Shown here: positions 53,301 to 60,531 of the stretch, piece by piece
Layout of the letters: each line of letters opens with the position of its first letter
Numbering within the stretch: position 1 is the first letter of the stretch
Origin: Hymenobacter tibetensis
GTDB lineage: Bacteria > Bacteroidota > Bacteroidia > Cytophagales > Hymenobacteraceae
Length of the DNA: 64,000 nucleotides
Direction of reading: 5' to 3'
NCBI RefSeq assembly: GCF_022827545.1
Contig: NZ_CP094669.1
Span: forward strand, 5,077,001 to 5,141,000
Program-made: the position numbers and the translations under genes
Notes under the pieces: model-generated
Database searches by the model: none
Seen by the model: the letters and a program-made list of their open reading frames with translations, nothing else
Told to the model about the DNA's origin: nothing

Positions 53301-54899
53301 CATGAAGATGACTTGGTCCTGACCTACGTTGGAGTAGTCGTCTACTAGCTCGCCTACCTTGTAGGTGCGGCCGTTGTAGAGATACTCATAGCTTACGCTC
53401 AGTACCTGCTCTGGCAACAGCGGCGTGTTCAACGACAGGTAGCCCAGCTGGGCATTGAACGTGTACTCGCGGGCATCGAGCTTGCGGGCTCTTACGTGCT
53501 CGTAGTCCACGTTCTTTGCTAGAGCTTGCTGCGGCAGCGTATTCAGATAGTTGTCCACCGTCAGTTCGCCCCGCGCCAGGGCACTGTTCGATAGAACGGC
53601 TTGAAACTCGGAGTTGCTGGCGTTGCTGGCCGTGGCGGGCGGAGAATTCAGCAGGAAATTACGCCGATACACCCGTCTTGGTTCACCTAAGTCCATCAGC
53701 GCCACTACGTTGCGCAGGTTGTCGCTCTGGCGGTTGTCGTTGGTGATATACACTTCCACCCGCCGGATTTCGACGCCGCTCTGCACGGTGGGCAAGTTGC
53801 GCAACGCCTGGTTGTACCGGTCGCGGAAAAACTGGCTCAGGAAGAAGTGCCGGTCCCGCTCGTATTGGCTGGCTTTGATTTCGAATTGCCGGCTCTGGGC
53901 ACCGTTCTGCACGCGTACCTCGTCGGCTTGTCCGCGCAGGTTGCTGGCTACAGTGGTAACGCTCAAGCGCCCGAACTGCAGCTGCGTTTTCACCCCGAAC
54001 AGGTTTTGCCCGCCCTGAATCAGCGAGTTATTGAGCGGCAAGCTTACGTTGCCAAGCTCTATTTTCCGGATAATATCAGTGTCGAAGCCCGTGTAATCGA
54101 GCTTCATGTTGTTTTCGAAGTTGAATGCGGCCTTGGTATCGTAGTTGAACGTTAGGCGCAGCTTCTCGCCAATCTGACCGGTGAGGTTCAGGTTGGTGCT
54201 TTGGTCGAATTGAAAGTCGCCGATGCGCTGCTGGCGCAACGTAAGGGTTGGGTTCTCGTTGCGGTTGAAGCGGGCACCCATGCGCAACGTCACGGCTCCG
54301 GCAGGGCGGATGTCGACGTAGCTGCCCCCGAAGATGCGGTCGGCGGCTGGGCCGAGGTAGATTTTAGGAATCAGGCGGCGCACATTGGCCGTGCTAGAGT
54401 CGCCGGTGACACCACCAGCCGAACGATTTCGGAAGTAGTCTCGTATAGCCTGACGTTGCTGCCACTCTGCGTATTCTTTGTAGCTGAGGCGGCTAGGGTC
54501 CCGGAAGTCCAACTCCTGCCCTACCCGCTCCTGCACATCAAAGTTTTGCAGACTGTCGTCGGGCGTGATTTGCTGATTGATGTTGGATGGTAACCCCAAA
54601 ATCAAGGGCGACCGACGACGCTGGGGCGCAAAGGGGGTACCCGCTCGGTCGGCGGGCCGCACTTTGGGCCGGCTGCTCGGGCGGTAGCGGCTAGTATCGG
54701 GCACGACGACGCGCGGGGTGTCGGGTGTTGGCATCATCCAGGGCATTCCGCCCTGCATTGCGGCTCCTGGCAACCAGGAAGCCCATAATTGCTGCATAGC
54801 AAAATGGGCATCTCCCACAGACTCAGCTTGCGACCACCAGGCCACCAACGACGCAACAACCACCACGAAGGCGGTGAGGGACTTCTTACCGGAGTTCAA
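47382..54899 (-). CDS. sprA: SprA, outer-membrane translocon of the type IX secretion system
   Basis: The 2505-residue product is of SprA/Sov size and layout. It begins with a TTG codon followed by a signal peptide (KKSLTAFVVVVASLVAWWSQA); the next in-frame ATG (residue 35) would lose it, so the TTG is chosen. Soon after comes the DFRDPSRLSYKEYAEWQ region typical of SprA, and the whole protein is made of alternating strands of a giant single-chain beta-barrel, ending with RYSLSQ. SprA forms the outer-membrane pore for type IX cargo, capped by PorV/Plug-like partners. It lies 39 bases downstream of ruvA, upstream of gcvH, on the same strand. Confidence 0.95.
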   Translation of the reverse strand: MNSGKKSLTAFVVVVASLVAWWSQAESVGDAHFAMQQLWASWLPGAAMQGGMPWMMPTPDTPRVVVPDTSRYRPSSRPKVRPADRAGTPFAPQRRRSPLILGLPSNINQQITPDDSLQNFDVQERVGQELDFRDPSRLSYKEYAEWQQRQAIRDYFRNRSAGGVTGDSSTANVRRLIPKIYLGPAADRIFGGSYVDIRPAGAVTLRMGARFNRNENPTLTLRQQRIGDFQFDQSTNLNLTGQIGEKLRLTFNYDTKAAFNFENNMKLDYTGFDTDIIRKIELGNVSLPLNNSLIQGGQNLFGVKTQLQFGRLSVTTVASNLRGQADEVRVQNGAQSRQFEIKASQYERDRHFFLSQFFRDRYNQALRNLPTVQSGVEIRRVEVYITNDNRQSDNLRNVVALMDLGEPRRVYRRNFLLNSPPATASNASNSEFQAVLSNSALARGELTVDNYLNTLPQQALAKNVDYEHVRARKLDAREYTFNAQLGYLSLNTPLLPEQVLSVSYEYLYNGRTYKVGELVDDYSNVGQDQVIFMKMLKATNPGVGLVNENDNSVNLPQYNPNPATNNPNLLTDNLPTWDLMMKNVYPLNASQLNRDNFQLQIIYKDDVTGVDLISLKEGVNVANRPLIEVLNLDNVNPNNDRNPDGNFDFFPGITIDPELGKIIFPVVEPFGSYLLNQFEAGTEQEFINRYVYQELYTQVQSDAQQRTEKDKFILRGRFQATATNEISLPGLGIAQGSVRVRAGSVLLEEGRDYQVFYDQAMVKILNPAYLNSANELRVEFEKNALVQVQPRRLLGVRMDYRLNSDVNFGATVLQLRENQAPGINRVNVGDEPGNNTIYGFDVNMRRDSRALTKYIDMLPMISTKEPSSVAFSGEFAQLLPGESKLGNGENGVSYLDDFENARTPYTLGGLNSAVSWRLGATPRSIPGFDDNTINSAFRRAKMAWYTIDQTYYTGGPSRPNNIGTGDVRNHYVRGIQRTEIFPSRDVGATGNSYEYSFDMAYYPRERGQYNYNPAAASGLFSEALAPQNYGAISREITFDTDFDNANVEYLEFWMLDPFLEGENGVINDNVNPATNNINGGKLLINLGSVSEDVLRDGNQYEFENGLPATDDPAAVSQSTRETAWGRVSRQQFLTDAFSSEGRDRQDIGLEGLSNTEEQQFFGAAYANVADPSADDFRHHLDPFYEQNDVKILGRYKQYNGLEGNSRANNQLSSTAFPDKEDLNRDNVISETERYYEYELDLRKGQLEVGSNYIVDKVTSTVNSEQVSWYQVRIPIRSYTRVQSPEGNTPFGFKSIRFLRMVMTDWREPVVLRMVQPQFIANQWRRYLGPISDPNVPCVNCNEAARAFNISTVSLEENGGSSAQGTVPYVLPPGIERDKEYGSSTVNRQQNEQSLRLCVEDLRDGFGQAAYKNLSLNLVRYKKLRMFLHAQSENGSVRDGEAQAFIRIGTDYNQNYYEYRLPLVVTPAGSTRTDDIWPLQNRVDIELQRFIDAKAERNRLANLNPAQASYIGTFTQTFPDGSSISVVGNPDISSVQGAMIGIFNPANDDRRKSLCLWADEMRVFDFDKENGWAATARFNTKLADVANITATGSYVSVGFGGLQDKLQQRSLEDITRGDINATVSAEKFFPERLGLRVPILVQAGHESRAPQYDPLDPDTKLDQSLRKFDNDADRAAYRKEVIDQTTSRSISVLNVRKERTNTERKPKPYDIENVALSYSYTERKHTDIRTDRDYTRTYNGALAYIYQNTPKVYTPLAKVKALDSPYLKFLQEVNFTPLPSRFSFRADIDRRYNERFLQRSLEPGTVPERAGDGLFLKSFFFNRIYDLQWGLTKALTLDYTANNRAVIDEGIGSTIDGSDIARRNREQLRENLFRRGGRTTNFNQTVALTYRLPLDKFPLTDWLTADTRYAANYTWQAASTALRAPSVTNPDSLTNLELGNTIQNNGELSANGKIDLVKLYNKVRFLNIINNAPPPGPANKPGAAAPGVGRVRDAGQAGAAPADTAKGPELRFLKAVLRSLMTARSLNFTFTRSNGTLLPGYLPTTRFFGLNSDWDAPGVPFLLGKSYDLNQLYQKAATNGWYTERSDLLNTPLSSLLTESFNYRTALEPFRDFNIQVEGRRQKVQNQEVFYRRRIDEVTQQPIGEDPLASNPLGSGSFSTSIVSIRTLFGDLSNEGVTSRAFNRFISNRKIVHDRLQETVPTVPFPLTGTPQGYYGYNSQDVLIPAFLDAYKGKSSDSYKPKKFNPFAQLPIPNWRVDYNGLAELPFVKRYFRSISLTHAYSSVYSVASYTTATDYPYEPQSGDPNNPFGLSFLTNASGQYIPYYVLGQVSIAERLTPLIGVNFQTLEKVTGRVEYRTERAVALNTTNSQVTELRTQELVIGFGYATNRLKLPFRIGGEQRVLKNELTARLDLSIRDNSTIQRTIEDVVDPQNVTSTVQESVGRAVSLTTNGTKQLQLRPTVDYVLNQRLNLQFFFTRTLTEPRVENSFRNSTTEGGIQLRYSLSQ

Positions 54900-54938
54900 G
54901 TGCTACAAATAAAAAACGGATACTGGCGGCGTAAAACG

Positions 54939-55544
54939 CTAATTCGACTTAAGAGCAAACTTAATCAATTCCTCCACGCTCAGGTCGTTACCGTGCTTGT
55001 TCTGAATTTGATCTAAGTTCTTTTCGGCGGCCGACCGGGCAAAGCCCAGCGTTACTAAAGCCGACAACGCTTCACTGCGGTTAGTATTGTGTGCCCGCGC
55101 TAGTGGCACCGTATCTACGCCGGCTTTAGCCAATAATTCATCTTTGCGTAACCGGTCGCGCAAATCAATAATCACGCGTTGCGCTGTTTTGGGACCTACG
55201 CCTTTGATGCTTTGAATGGCGCGCACATCCTCGTTGATGATGGCATGGCGAATTTCACCTACACTCATGCTGCTCACCATCACGATGCCAGTTCCTGGCC
55301 CGATACCTGACACTGAAATCAGGTGCAGAAACAGTGCCCGTTCGTTGGGGTCCAGAAAACCATACAGCGTATGGGCGTCCTCCTTGATGTGCTGAAAGGT
55401 ATACAGCTTGGCTTTCTCGCCTTCAGATGGCAGTTTGCTGTACGTAGCCAGCGAGATTCTAATTTCGTAGCCGACGCCGTTCACATCCAGAATAGCCTGA
55501 GCGTGGTCTTTGTAGGCAAGTTTTCCTTCAATGTAAGCAATCAT
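54939..55544 (-). CDS. ruvA: Holliday junction DNA helicase subunit RuvA
   Basis: The 201-residue protein shows the three RuvA domains: the OB fold (MIAYIEGKLAYKDHAQAILDVNGVGYEIRIS), the tandem helix-hairpin-helix region (LISVSGIGPGTGI and AIQSIKGVGPKTAQRVIIDLRDRL) and the C-terminal domain III (SALVTLGF), which contacts RuvB. RuvA binds four-way junctions and loads RuvB for branch migration. It begins with ATG 55544 and stands 39 bases before sprA, possibly in one transcript. RuvB is not in the window. Confidence 0.97.
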   Translation of the reverse strand: MIAYIEGKLAYKDHAQAILDVNGVGYEIRISLATYSKLPSEGEKAKLYTFQHIKEDAHTLYGFLDPNERALFLHLISVSGIGPGTGIVMVSSMSVGEIRHAIINEDVRAIQSIKGVGPKTAQRVIIDLRDRLRKDELLAKAGVDTVPLARAHNTNRSEALSALVTLGFARSAAEKNLDQIQNKHGNDLSVEELIKFALKSN

Positions 55545-55763
55545 AGCGGGGCCTGGGGGTTGGGGAACTTAATATCTTGACTGAACGCAGGAAGCTGCAT
55601 ATTTATCCCAAAAATAATAGCATTGTTGGCTAAATAAGTTGGTCTTTGCAGATACTTTACTTGCACATTCTATTGCGAAGCATCGGCCGCCAGAGCAAGG
55701 CGCGTGGGAATTACCCTTCAACTCCATTTGCTCTGGCGGCCGTATGATGGCGTTCGTTCTTAC
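55545..55763. other. gap between ruvA and the malic enzyme gene, with hairpin
   Basis: A perfect 15-base inverted repeat (55684-55698 and 55728-55742) with a 29-base centre lies 22 bases after the malic enzyme stop (minus strand). It may be that gene's terminator although it has no T run. Confidence 0.6.
55684..55742 (-). terminator. hairpin downstream of the malic enzyme gene
   Basis: Arms of 15 bases, CGGCCGCCAGAGCAA and its exact complement, are GC-rich and perfectly paired. No T tract follows, so it may stop or protect the transcript rather than be a classical intrinsic terminator. Confidence 0.55.
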
Positions 55764-58040
55764 TTAAGCTTTTTCTCCGCTTGCTTGCTGCGCATCCACC
55801 ACTGCAATAGCCGCCATGTTCACGATTTCGCGTACGGAAGCGCCAAGCTGTAGAATGTGCACGGGCTTGCGCATGCCCATCAGCACTGGCCCGATTACTT
55901 CGGCGCCCCCAATTTCCTGCAACACTTTGTAGGCGATGTTGCCGGAAATAACGTTCGGGAAAATTAGGGTGTTGGCCCCACCTTTCTCGGCTAGCACCGA
56001 GAACGGGTACTGCTCCTGCAGCAACTGCGGATTGAGGGCCGTGTTGGCCTGCATTTCGCCGTCGATAATCAGGTCGGGGTAGCGCGCTTTGGCTAATTCG
56101 GTGGCCCGGCGAGCTTTGTCGGGCAGTGCGCCGGGGTTGGAGCCGAAGTTGGAGTAGCTGATAACGCCCACTCGTGGCTCGGTGCCGAAGAAACGTACCG
56201 CTTGGGCCGTGAGCCCAATTATATCCACCATTTCCTCGGCTGTGGGGTCGATGTTGACGGTGGTATCAGCGAAGAAATACGGGCCTTTCTTGTGCTGGAT
56301 GATGTACATCGAGGCCACTCGCTTCACCCCGTCTTCCACTCCAATGACCCGCAGTGCTGGCGAAATGCTCTTGCTGTAGTCTTTGGTGAGGCCAGTGATG
56401 AAAGCGTCAGCAGCTCCCGTTTCCAGCATCATCGAGCCGTAGTAGTTCCGCTCACGCATCAGGCGGCGGCTTTCGTAGAGCGTAACGCCCCGGCGCTGCC
56501 GCTTGCGGTACAGCAGTTCGGCGTACGCTTCGCGCTGTGCGTCCTCTTCCAGGATGTCGATGATTTCGCAACCCGTCAAATCCAAGTTGTTGGCTTGGGC
56601 AATGGCAGCCAGTTTCTCGCGCGGCCCCAGCAAAATGGGCTTGGCAATTCCCTCGTCGTGCAGGATGGTGGCCGCTTTCAGAATCTTGTACGTGTCGGCT
56701 TCCGCGAATACCACTCGCTTGGGGTTGGTACGGGCCGACGACGTAATGCGGTTCATGAGCTTCTGGTTCACGCCCAATCGGCCGCGCAGCTCGTCTTCAT
56801 AGACTGTCCAGTCTTCAACGGACCGGCGAGCCACCCCACTTTCCATGGCAGCACGGGCCACAGCCGGGCTCACGGTGGTAATCAAGCGTGGGTCCAGGGG
56901 CTTAGGAATCAAGTAGGTGCGGCCGAAAGCCAGCGTATTGTCGCCGTAGGCCCGGTTCACCATATCGGGTACCGGCTCTTTGGCCAGTTCAGCCAGTGCG
57001 TGCACGGCGGCCAGCTTCATGGCCTCGTTGATTTCCGTGGCCCGCACGTCCAGCGCCCCCCGGAAGATGTAAGGGAAACCCAACACGTTGTTAACTTGGT
57101 TGGGGTGGTCAGAACGGCCCGTTGCCATGATGATGTCAGGCCGGGTGGCCAGGGCTAGGTCGTAGGCAATTTCAGGGTTGGGGTTGGCCAACGCAAACAC
57201 AATCGGATTGTCGGCCATCAGCAGCAGCAGTTCTGCTGGTAGCACGTTGGCGGCCGAAAGACCCAGAAAAACATCGGCCCCCTTCATGGCTTCCGCCATC
57301 TTGGTAACGGACTGATTGGTAGCAAACTGCATCTGCAGCGGTGCCAGATCGGTGCGCTTTTGGTTGATGACGCCGTCCTTGTCGAATACCACCACGTTTT
57401 CCAGGCGCAAGCCCAGGGCCAGGTATAGCCGCAAGCACGAAACGGCCGCTGCCCCTGCCCCACTCACTACCACCTTGATTTTGTCGATTTCCTTGCCCAC
57501 TACGGCCAGCGCGTTCAGCAAGGCCGCCGACGTAATGATGGCCGTGCCATGCTGGTCGTCGTGCATGAGCGGGATGTTCATCTGCTCGCGTAGCGCCGTT
57601 TCAATGCGGAAGCATTCCGGCGCCTTGATATCTTCGAGGTTGATGCCGCCAAACGTAGGCTCCAATGACTTTACAATGCGAATAAACTCGTCGGGGTCCG
57701 TGGCATCAATTTCAATGTCAAAGCAGTCGATGCCGGCAAACTTCTTGAAAAGCACTCCTTTGCCTTCCATGACGGGCTTCGACGCTTCCGGACCGATATT
57801 GCCCAAGCCAAGCACGGCCGTACCATTGCTGATAACAGCCACCAAGTTGCCTTTAGCCGTGTATTTATAGACGTCGTCTTTGTTGGCGGCAATAGCCAAG
57901 CAAGGTTCCGCCACGCCGGGAGAGTAGGCTAGCGCAAGGTCGAGCTGGGTGCTGACGGGCTTGGTGGGCACCACTTCAATCTTGCCGGCCGGCTGCTGGG
58001 AATGATAGTCCAGCGCGTCTTGTTTGTTGATTTTGAGCAT
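55764..58040 (-). CDS. maeB: NADP-dependent malic enzyme (MaeB-type, with phosphotransacetylase-like domain)
   Basis: The 758-residue protein has two parts. Residues about 1-410 are a malic enzyme, with TQLDLALAYSPGVAEPCLAIA, GNLVAVISNGTAVLGLGNIG, IPLMHDDQHGTAIITSAALLNAL and the NAD(P)-binding VVSGAGAAAVSC. Residues about 430-758 are a phosphate acetyl/butyryltransferase-like domain (FAEADTYKILKAA, DAFITGLTKDYSKSI, ending VLMGMRKPVHILQLGASVREIVNMAAIA). MaeB decarboxylates malate to pyruvate, making NADPH; the second domain is usually regulatory. ATG at 58040. It lies upstream of ruvA on the same strand, 219 bases away. Confidence 0.96.
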   Translation of the reverse strand: MLKINKQDALDYHSQQPAGKIEVVPTKPVSTQLDLALAYSPGVAEPCLAIAANKDDVYKYTAKGNLVAVISNGTAVLGLGNIGPEASKPVMEGKGVLFKKFAGIDCFDIEIDATDPDEFIRIVKSLEPTFGGINLEDIKAPECFRIETALREQMNIPLMHDDQHGTAIITSAALLNALAVVGKEIDKIKVVVSGAGAAAVSCLRLYLALGLRLENVVVFDKDGVINQKRTDLAPLQMQFATNQSVTKMAEAMKGADVFLGLSAANVLPAELLLLMADNPIVFALANPNPEIAYDLALATRPDIIMATGRSDHPNQVNNVLGFPYIFRGALDVRATEINEAMKLAAVHALAELAKEPVPDMVNRAYGDNTLAFGRTYLIPKPLDPRLITTVSPAVARAAMESGVARRSVEDWTVYEDELRGRLGVNQKLMNRITSSARTNPKRVVFAEADTYKILKAATILHDEGIAKPILLGPREKLAAIAQANNLDLTGCEIIDILEEDAQREAYAELLYRKRQRRGVTLYESRRLMRERNYYGSMMLETGAADAFITGLTKDYSKSISPALRVIGVEDGVKRVASMYIIQHKKGPYFFADTTVNIDPTAEEMVDIIGLTAQAVRFFGTEPRVGVISYSNFGSNPGALPDKARRATELAKARYPDLIIDGEMQANTALNPQLLQEQYPFSVLAEKGGANTLIFPNVISGNIAYKVLQEIGGAEVIGPVLMGMRKPVHILQLGASVREIVNMAAIAVVDAQQASGEKA

Positions 58041-58411
58041 GGGTGGATTTCCTGGGTGATAAGCCGTATCTGGGTCTACGGCTCAGGCAAGTTGGGGCGA
58101 AATCAGCCAGAATCAAAGTTTAGATCGTTTCCATAACCCCCGAAAACGCCCTGCGCCGCTAGCCGTTCACCTGTTTCTGAAGGAAGAAAAATAACCCTGC
58201 ACTCCCTGTGGCAGCTTTGCTACTTGCCCTTGAAGCAGCCTAGAGAAAAGGAATTGTTTTCTTTCTGCTGAAAAGACATTCGGTTGGTATTGGGTGTGTG
58301 CTAGCCTCTGCTACTAGGGGGCTCGGTAAGTTTCTGGGGATGTCCTGAACCTCCTTGGTACCACTTAGCAGGGTTGGCTTTCTTACATTAGCGGCCTCCA
58401 CATTTTGTCTG
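58041..58411. other. divergent intergenic region
   Basis: About 370 bases between the divergent malic enzyme and GH43 genes. Both promoters must lie here, but no box could be assigned. No RNA gene or repeat was seen. Confidence 0.4.
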
Positions 58412-60046
58412 ATGCATTTCACTCAACGTCTTCCGGTTCTCGTTCTGCTTTTCTTAGGCTTGCTGCTTCCTGTGCTGTTGTCTGCTCAGAACACCGCCTT
58501 ATCCAAGGTATGGGTGCCCGATTTGGGCAACGGCACCTACAAGAACCCGGTGCTCTACGCCGACTATTCCGACCCCGACGTCATACGCGTTGGCTCAGAC
58601 TACTACCTCACGTCTTCTAGCTTTAACTCCGCACCGGGGCTGCAAATCCTGCACTCCCGCGACCTAGTGAATTGGAGCATCATCGGGACGGTATTCAGCC
58701 AGCAACCACCCAAGCTCCGCTATAGCGTGCCGCAGCACGGCAACGGGGTGTGGGCCCCCGCGATTCGCTACCACCGCAAGAAGTTCTACATCTACTATCC
58801 CGACCCCGACCTTGGCTTGTTCGTGACGCGCGCCGACAACCCTGCCGGCCCGTGGGAAGAACCCGTGCTGTTAAAGGAGGCGAAAGGCTGGATCGACCCT
58901 TGTCCGCTCTGGGACGAAGATGGCCAAGCGTATCTGGTGCACGGGTTTGCGGGCAGCCGCGCCGGGTTCAAATCGGTGCTGGCGATTACTCGCATGAGCC
59001 CCGACGGCATGCGCCTCCTCGGTGATGAGGTGCTGGTATTTGACGGCCACGAAAAACACCCGACGCTTGAGGGACCCAAGTTCTACAAGCGCAACGACTA
59101 CTACTACATTTTCGCGCCGGGCGGCGGAGTGGCTACGGGCTGGCAAACGGTGTTGCGCTCGAAGAATGTGTTCGGCCCTTACGAAGACCGGATTGTGATG
59201 GACCAAGGCAAAACGGCCATCAACGGGCCTCACCAAGGTGCCTGGGTCGACACTCCTAGCGGCGAAGACTGGTTTCTGCATTTTCAGGACCAAGGCCCCT
59301 ATGGCCGGGTGGTGCACCTACAGCCCATGACCTGGAAAAACGACTGGCCCATCATCGGCACCGACCCCGACGGCAACGGCAAAGGCGAACCGGTGTTGAC
59401 GCACCGCAAACCCAGCATTAAAGGCAAACCAACGGCCTTGGCCACCCCCGCCACTTCCGACGAATTTGGAGACAACACGCTGGGGCTGCAATGGCAGTGG
59501 CACGCCAATCCGCAGGTGAACTGGATGCTGCTGGCTGGCAACCTCGGGTATCTGCGCCTGTACTCGGTGCCGCTGCCCGAAAACTTCCAGAACTTCTGGC
59601 AGGTTCCGAATTTGCTGTTGCAAAAGCTACCGGCCGACGTGTTTACCACTACCACCAAGCTTACGTTCACTCCGCGCTTCGAGGGTGAAAAAGCCGGCCT
59701 CCTCATGATGGGCATGGACTACGCGTATCTGGCCCTGACCAATGTGGGCGGCAAGCTCCAACTCACCCAGACGGTATGCATTAAAGCCAATGAGCAGGGC
59801 AAGGAGGTAGCATCGGCACCTATTGCGCTAACGCAGAACACCGTGTATTTGCGGGTAGCCGTGCAGGCTGGGGCCAAGTGCCAGTTTAGCTACAGCCTTG
59901 ATGGCCAGAACTTCCAACCGGTTGGCAGCACGTTTCAGGCCCGGGAAGGCCGCTGGATTGGAGCCAAGATGGGACTATTCTGCACCCGCAACGGCACGAC
60001 CAATGACTCGGGCTATGCCGACGTAGACTGGTTCCGGGTGGAATAG
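58412..60046 (+). CDS. secreted GH43-family glycoside hydrolase
   Basis: The 544-residue protein has a signal peptide (hydrophobic part about residues 7-24, ending LLSAQ). The five-bladed propeller of GH43 is marked by YSDPDVIRVGSDYYLTSSSF (catalytic base Asp about 54), WAPAIRYH, WIDPCPLWDEDGQAYLVHGF (third acidic residue) and TLEGPKFYKRNDYYY (general acid Glu). From about residue 350 a beta-sandwich C-terminal domain follows, with GLLMMGMDYAYLALTNVGG, as in xylosidase/arabinosidase enzymes (a subfamily 12-type layout is likely). It probably removes xylose or arabinose from plant-type polysaccharides. The ATG at 58412 is used. SusC/SusD genes follow. Confidence 0.92.
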   Translation: MHFTQRLPVLVLLFLGLLLPVLLSAQNTALSKVWVPDLGNGTYKNPVLYADYSDPDVIRVGSDYYLTSSSFNSAPGLQILHSRDLVNWSIIGTVFSQQPPKLRYSVPQHGNGVWAPAIRYHRKKFYIYYPDPDLGLFVTRADNPAGPWEEPVLLKEAKGWIDPCPLWDEDGQAYLVHGFAGSRAGFKSVLAITRMSPDGMRLLGDEVLVFDGHEKHPTLEGPKFYKRNDYYYIFAPGGGVATGWQTVLRSKNVFGPYEDRIVMDQGKTAINGPHQGAWVDTPSGEDWFLHFQDQGPYGRVVHLQPMTWKNDWPIIGTDPDGNGKGEPVLTHRKPSIKGKPTALATPATSDEFGDNTLGLQWQWHANPQVNWMLLAGNLGYLRLYSVPLPENFQNFWQVPNLLLQKLPADVFTTTTKLTFTPRFEGEKAGLLMMGMDYAYLALTNVGGKLQLTQTVCIKANEQGKEVASAPIALTQNTVYLRVAVQAGAKCQFSYSLDGQNFQPVGSTFQAREGRWIGAKMGLFCTRNGTTNDSGYADVDWFRVE

Positions 60047-60531
60047 CAGCCTATATCTACACACACCTGTTTCGCATTGTCTTGCCTTCCCACGAGTAGG
60101 CAAGCGTTTCCCTGTGCCGTTCGGCTTGCGGATAGGGTATCATCAGCACCATAAGCTGTATTGTAATAATTACAATTACGTGGTAATGCAGCCAGGTTTA
60201 AGGCGCAATTAGGCTTATTTAGCAGTACCCTCAAACGCGTAGGAACCAACCCAGATAAAAGCGCATTTGGCACTTACGTGGCATCGTTCCCGGCAACGAT
60301 TGCATAAATAAAAAACCACTCTTTGTTTATCGCGAGGCCACATTATAGTAAACTTAATAAGCCAAGTAATTAAACTGACAATCCAAAATCTGGATTGTGT
60401 TTAAATGAGTGCTGTGCGGGGGAGGTTGTAGTCATACACAAGATGCAGTACGACCTTGAACAGTCCAATTGACGAGGTAGCTACCCCTTTCGCAATCGTT
60501 TTCAAAATTTCCCACGGTTACTTATTAACAC
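60047..60531. other. intergenic region before susC, with hairpin and small palindrome
   Basis: About 485 bases without a gene. A stem CTTGCCT (60081-60087) with AGGCAAG (60098-60104) may end the GH43 transcript. A perfect small palindrome ATTGTAA-TAA-TTACAAT at 60160-60176 could be a regulator site. The part 60300-60400 is AT-rich and probably holds the susC promoter. Confidence 0.45.
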
